A stretch of DNA of 64,000 nucleotides, taken from positions 1 to 64,000 of the forward strand of contig CAMIVY010000007.1 in the NCBI GenBank assembly GCA_946402275.1, in the 5' to 3' direction. Of this stretch, positions 60,869 through 64,000 are shown piece after piece. The notes below the pieces were generated by a model. That model made no database searches. It was not told where the DNA came from and worked only from the letters and a program-made list of their open reading frames with translations. How positions within the stretch are numbered: the stretch's first letter is position 1; each line of letters opens with the position of its first letter. The position numbers and the translations under genes are program-made. The stretch comes from an uncultured Prevotella sp. Lineage in GTDB: Bacteria > Bacteroidota > Bacteroidia > Bacteroidales > Bacteroidaceae.

Positions 60869-62188
60869 TTACGACTTCTCCTTACCCTTGAACGATTTGA
60901 CCTTCATTCCCAGTTTGTCGGGCATGATGGCATTCAGGAAGATGCCTACAATGGCAGCAATGGCGAGCCCGGACAGGTGGATGGGGCCCATAGCGATATC
61001 GTCGTTGGCACCATACTTCACACCGATGGCCAGTACCAGGATAAGTGCTGCTACAAACACGTTGCGCGAGCTCTTCAGGTCAACCTTCTCCTCCACCAGA
61101 TTGCGCACACCTACCGCAGAAATCATGCCATAGAGTATTAGGCTGACACCACCGATGGTAGCCGCAGGCATCAGTTGTATCAGACTGGCAAATTTAGGAC
61201 AGAACGCCAGTATGATAGCCAGGCAAGCGGCTATGCGTATCACTTTCGGGTCGAACACCTTGGTCAGGTTCAGCACACCCGTATTTTCGCCGTAAGTAGT
61301 GTTTGCAGGGGCACCAAAGACGGAGGCAATGGCTGTCGCAACACCATCACCCGTCAGCGTGCGGTGCAGGCCGGGTTCAGCCAGAAAGTCCTTGCCTACG
61401 GTAGAGCTGATGGCAAACATATCGCCGATATGCTCCATAATCGTTGCAAAGGCTATAGGCATGACGGCCAGGATGGTGGACAGCATCAGCGATGTGTCGC
61501 CATGTTCAAATACTGCCCATATCGTGTGTTCCTTTTCTATTGGGAATCCTATCCATGCTGTCTCGCCCAGCGGTGTGAAATCGACTTCACCCATGCAGGC
61601 TGCAATGACGTACGACACGATGACACCCAACAGCACGGGGATTATCTTAATAATGCCCTTACCCCAAATGGACGATACAATGACGGTGATAATGGCAATG
61701 ATAGCCAGCAACCAGTTGGTCTGACAGTTGCTGATGGCGGAGCCAGACAGTACCAGACCGATAGCTATCACAATAGGACCTGTCACTACGGGTGGAAAAA
61801 AATGCAGGATCTTTTTTACGCCAAACGACTTAATTAAAGCAGCCATAACAAAATACATCAGTCCGGCACAAGCCACACCCAGACAGGCATAGTCTAGTGC
61901 CAACGTTTCTGAGAGCCCTTGTGCAACACCCATCTCCTTCACCGATGCATAGCCACCCAGGAAGGCAAACGATGAGCCCAGGAAGGCTGGCACGTTCCAC
62001 TTCGAGATGAAATGGAACATCAGTGTTCCTATGCCTGCAAACAGCAAGGTTACCGATACGTCCAGACCAGTCAGTAATGGCACGAGCACCGTTGCTCCAA
62101 ACATGGCAAACAGATGTTGAACGCCCAGTATCATCATGCGAGGCAGTCCTAACTGGCGTGCGTCGTAAATGGCATTTTGTTGTTCCAT
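60869..62188 (-). CDS. uraA: Uracil permease (NCS2 family)
   Basis: 439 residues, about fourteen membrane segments. LQHLFAMFGATVLVPLLTGLDVS-type opening, SSFAFLGGYASV, the helix-10 region with GDGVATAIASVFGAPANTTYGENTGVL and FDPKVIR are typical of UraA. It imports uracil with protons. It lies between a PL1 lyase and a divergent flavodoxin operon and has its own promoter. Confidence 0.9.
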   Translation of the reverse strand: MEQQNAIYDARQLGLPRMMILGVQHLFAMFGATVLVPLLTGLDVSVTLLFAGIGTLMFHFISKWNVPAFLGSSFAFLGGYASVKEMGVAQGLSETLALDYACLGVACAGLMYFVMAALIKSFGVKKILHFFPPVVTGPIVIAIGLVLSGSAISNCQTNWLLAIIAIITVIVSSIWGKGIIKIIPVLLGVIVSYVIAACMGEVDFTPLGETAWIGFPIEKEHTIWAVFEHGDTSLMLSTILAVMPIAFATIMEHIGDMFAISSTVGKDFLAEPGLHRTLTGDGVATAIASVFGAPANTTYGENTGVLNLTKVFDPKVIRIAACLAIILAFCPKFASLIQLMPAATIGGVSLILYGMISAVGVRNLVEEKVDLKSSRNVFVAALILVLAIGVKYGANDDIAMGPIHLSGLAIAAIVGIFLNAIMPDKLGMKVKSFKGKEKS

Positions 62189-62238
62189 ATATTCTTGTTT
62201 CTTTTATTGTCTCTTTATTGAGTGGAGGTCATACGCTG

Positions 62239-62246
62239 CAAAGTTA
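62239..62246 (-). promoter_or_regulatory. -7 box for uraA
   Basis: The minus strand reads TAACTTTG, about 50 bp upstream of the uraA ATG. Confidence 0.55.
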
Positions 62247-62366
62247 CACATTATTATTTTAAGAAACGAACAATTCTCCCGTTTTTTAAAAAAGACAACG
62301 GTTAGACGGGCGCAATAACACCACAATACCTACTTTTGATTAATCTGCTTTTGCACGACTTTGCAG

Positions 62367-62407
62367 GTGTGCAATGTTTAAAACACCGCATTTTAGGTAT
62401 TGCACAC
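62367..62407. promoter_or_regulatory. Inverted repeat upstream of the flavodoxin operon, candidate operator
   Basis: GTGTGCAAT (62367-62375) is inverted perfectly at 62399-62407 with a 23-nt centre, ending 15 bp before the -7 box at 62423. Its position suits a repressor or activator site, for example one responding to iron or redox state; no regulator was identified. Confidence 0.4.
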
Positions 62408-62422
62408 TTCGTTTTTTCTCTC

Positions 62423-62430
62423 TAATTTTG
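62423..62430 (+). promoter_or_regulatory. -7 box for the DUF2023-flavodoxin operon
   Basis: TAATTTTG, 23 bp before the ATG at 62454. Confidence 0.6.
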
Positions 62431-62453
62431 CACACGAAATCAAAACCATAAAA

Positions 62454-62834
62454 ATGAGAACAGCAAATCCCACAGCACTTCAGGTGCTGATGAACCACAT
62501 CTACGAACTGCATAAGGGCGTTCGCCACATGGTATTATTCACCTGTAACAAGAAATACAGTGAGCAGACTATCCGGCGACTGGAAAGTCAGGATATTCCA
62601 TACTTGTTGCAACCCGCCGGACAACAGAACATGAATGTGTATTTCGGTCGGCGCGAGTGTCTGGATGCTATCCGACTCATTGTCACTCGTCCACTGAACG
62701 AACTCACGCCAGAGGAAGATTTTATACTCGGAGCTATGCTCGGCTACGACATCTGCGCACAATGTGAACGGTATTGTAAACGTAAAAGCAGAAGACAGGG
62801 CAAGTGCGACGGTCTATGCATCAATCGTAATTAA
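62454..62834 (+). CDS. DUF2023 family protein
   Basis: The ATG at 62454 (MRTANPTALQVLMNHIYELHKGVRHMVLFT) gives 126 residues; the ORF-track start precedes the promoter. The sequence fits DUF2023, small proteins found next to flavodoxin in Bacteroidetes and others. A Cys cluster at the end (CAQCERYCKRKSRRQGKCDGLC) could bind a metal or an Fe-S cluster. It is 21 bp upstream of the flavodoxin gene and may work with it in electron transfer or its control. Confidence 0.82.
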   Translation: MRTANPTALQVLMNHIYELHKGVRHMVLFTCNKKYSEQTIRRLESQDIPYLLQPAGQQNMNVYFGRRECLDAIRLIVTRPLNELTPEEDFILGAMLGYDICAQCERYCKRKSRRQGKCDGLCINRN

Positions 62835-62855
62835 CCACATAAATATAAATAAGTA

Positions 62856-63350
62856 ATGAACGCAACAATTGTAATCTATGGTTCCTCGACGGGAACCTGT
62901 GAGGCCATCGCAGAGAAAATTGCCTCGAAACTGGGCTGCGAGGCCCTGAACGTACAGGAACTGACAGCCGACGTTGTAGCTGCCAACCAAAACCTGATTC
63001 TCGGCACTTCAACGTGGGGCGCAGGCGAATTACAGGATGACTGGTACGACGGCCTAAAGACGCTCCAAGATGCTGACCTCAATGGCAAGACCATCGCCCT
63101 GTTCGGCTGTGGCGACTGTTCAACTTACAGCGACACCTTCGTGGGCGGCATGGGCGAACTCTACAACGGCATTAAGGACAGCGGTGCCAAGTTCATCGGT
63201 GCTGTCGAGACTGACGGCTATACCTTCGATGACTCTGAGGCTGTGATAGACGGAAAGTTTATCGGTCTGCCCCTTGACGACATCAACGAGGATGACAAGA
63301 CCGACGCCCGTATCGAGGCCTGGATAGCCGTCATCTCTCCCAACTTGTAA
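62856..63350 (+). CDS. fldA: Flavodoxin, long-chain type
   Basis: 164 residues. The FMN phosphate loop is IVIYGSSTGTCEAIAE (about 5-20), the 50s loop LGTSTWGAGELQDDWYD and the 90s loop FGCGDCSTYSDTFVGG. It carries electrons in place of ferredoxin, often under iron limitation. It is in an operon with DUF2023 and is followed by a strong terminator. Confidence 0.93.
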   Translation: MNATIVIYGSSTGTCEAIAEKIASKLGCEALNVQELTADVVAANQNLILGTSTWGAGELQDDWYDGLKTLQDADLNGKTIALFGCGDCSTYSDTFVGGMGELYNGIKDSGAKFIGAVETDGYTFDDSEAVIDGKFIGLPLDDINEDDKTDARIEAWIAVISPNL

Positions 63351-63380
63351 TGTCAGAAGACGTATTTGTTTAGTTTTGTG

Positions 63381-63410
63381 AGGTGGTTAGTCGGAGACGA
63401 TTAACCACTT
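63381..63410 (+). terminator. Terminator after flavodoxin
   Basis: AGGTGGTTAGTC and GATTAACCACTT form a 12-bp stem with two G-U pairs and a 6-nt loop, followed by TTCTT. Confidence 0.7.
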
Positions 63411-63466
63411 TTCTTAAACTAAATTAATAATTTGTGTACAAATGGAATATTATTAGTAAAATGTTG

Positions 63467-63474
63467 TATTTTTG
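63467..63474 (+). promoter_or_regulatory. -7 box for the permease gene
   Basis: TATTTTTG, about 68 bp before the ATG at 63543. Confidence 0.5.
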
Positions 63475-63542
63475 CATGTGATATTAAATACTTTGGCATA
63501 TATATCCTTGAAATAAGGAAATGACGGAAATTGCATAAATCG

Positions 63543-64000
63543 ATGAATATACAGAGTTTTTTCACATCGCTGCTGAACGTAATCTGCGAGATGGCTCCCT
63601 ACCTGTTGTTGGGATTCTTCATCGCAGGGGTGTTGCATGTGTTCGTGCCGCAGAAGTTCTATGCCAATTATCTTTCGCGCAGCAACAGGCTGTCTGTTGT
63701 TTGGGCTGCGCTGTTGGGTGTACCACTGCCGCTATGTTCGTGTGGAGTAATTCCTACGGCTATCGGACTCAGGAACGAGAAGGCTTCGAAGGGAGCTATT
63801 GCCTCGTTTCTCATCGCTACGCCACAGACGGGCATAGATTCCATTCTGGCCACGTTCTCGCTGATGGGACTAGGCTTTGCCATTATCCGTCCTACGGCAG
63901 CACTCATCACGGGCGTCTGTGGCGGATTGCTGGTAAACCGACTGGTCAAGGACGATGACTCAACGTGCAATGATCAATGTTCAATGGCCAATGAAGGACA
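63543..64000 (+). CDS. Permease of the SO_0444/ArsP (DUF318) type, cut by the window end
   Basis: The frame is open to the last base, so it is missing from the ORF track. The visible 152 residues start MNIQSFFTSLLNVICEMAPYLLLGFFIAGVLHVF and include VPLPLCSCGVIPTAIGLRNEKASKGA, the CxC-containing loop of SO_0444-type Cu/Zn efflux and ArsP organoarsenical permeases, then ATPQTGIDSILAT. It should export a metal or metalloid. The C-terminal half lies outside the window. Confidence 0.85.
   Translation, partial: MNIQSFFTSLLNVICEMAPYLLLGFFIAGVLHVFVPQKFYANYLSRSNRLSVVWAALLGVPLPLCSCGVIPTAIGLRNEKASKGAIASFLIATPQTGIDSILATFSLMGLGFAIIRPTAALITGVCGGLLVNRLVKDDDSTCNDQCSMANEG

Overview
This window looks like chromosomal DNA of a Bacteroidales bacterium, most probably Prevotella or a close relative. 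About twenty genes are preceded by the Bacteroidetes -7 box TAnnTTTG. Several secreted proteins end in the Prevotella-type C-terminal tail (for example YTLDGRKL...VVIK). The gene content (pectate lyases PL1 and PL10, U32 protease, SufE, cytidylate kinase-like protein, DUF2023 plus flavodoxin) also fits. These are judgements by eye; no database search was run.

Layout. 1-4.8 kb: a secreted alpha/beta hydrolase, a frameshifted terC, two small unknown genes and a plasmid-type Rep_3 initiator that lacks its N-terminal half. 4.86-19.18 kb: an integrative mobilizable element inserted in the 3' end of a tRNA-Met(CAT) gene. The intact tRNA is at the right end, and a displaced 51-nt 3' fragment of it is at the left end. 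The backbone runs tyrosine integrase, AlbA_2/Schlafen-type protein, AraC regulator (opposite strand), excisionase-like HTH protein, DUF3987 ATPase, zinc-finger/Toprim-like protein, candidate oriT and MobV relaxase. Its right-hand cargo is a leftward operon of a lipoprotein, a 994-aa repeat surface protein and a 51-aa peptide, behind a strongly folded candidate leader RNA. Repeats of TTGTTCGCA lie just inside both ends and look like integrase/Xis arm sites.

19.3-37.5 kb is housekeeping: Ca2+ P-type ATPase, ribF, a CPBP protease, an ECF sigma/anti-sigma pair, argB-speA-aroK, topA, a NUDIX hydrolase, two secreted esterases, a hemolysin III protein, an acetyl-CoA hydrolase/CoA-transferase and cysS. 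37.5-41.9 kb holds a leftward operon (small secreted protein, PL1 pectate lyase, C1-peptidase-like lipoprotein), then an array of 42-bp tandem repeats in front of a small AraC-type HTH gene. 41.9-51.2 kb is a rightward run: U32 protease, sufE, an unknown gene, two tandem histidine phosphatases (the first without its catalytic motif), rpoN, a PAP2-like protein, purE and ispG. 51.2-64 kb: a GNAT-like protein, a KdgF-like cupin with a PL10 pectate lyase and an EamA transporter, a leftward group (PL1 lyase, cytidylate kinase-like protein, SF1 helicase), a uracil permease, DUF2023 plus flavodoxin, and the start of a metal permease cut by the window end.

The secreted PL1, PL10, KdgF-like cupin and esterase genes suggest pectin and acetylated plant-polysaccharide use. 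The most unusual items are the tRNA-Met element with its compensatory T-stem swap, the folded leader RNA on its cargo operon, the phosphatase paralogue with all five catalytic-motif residues replaced, and the 42-bp repeats whose inner stems vary in a compensatory way.
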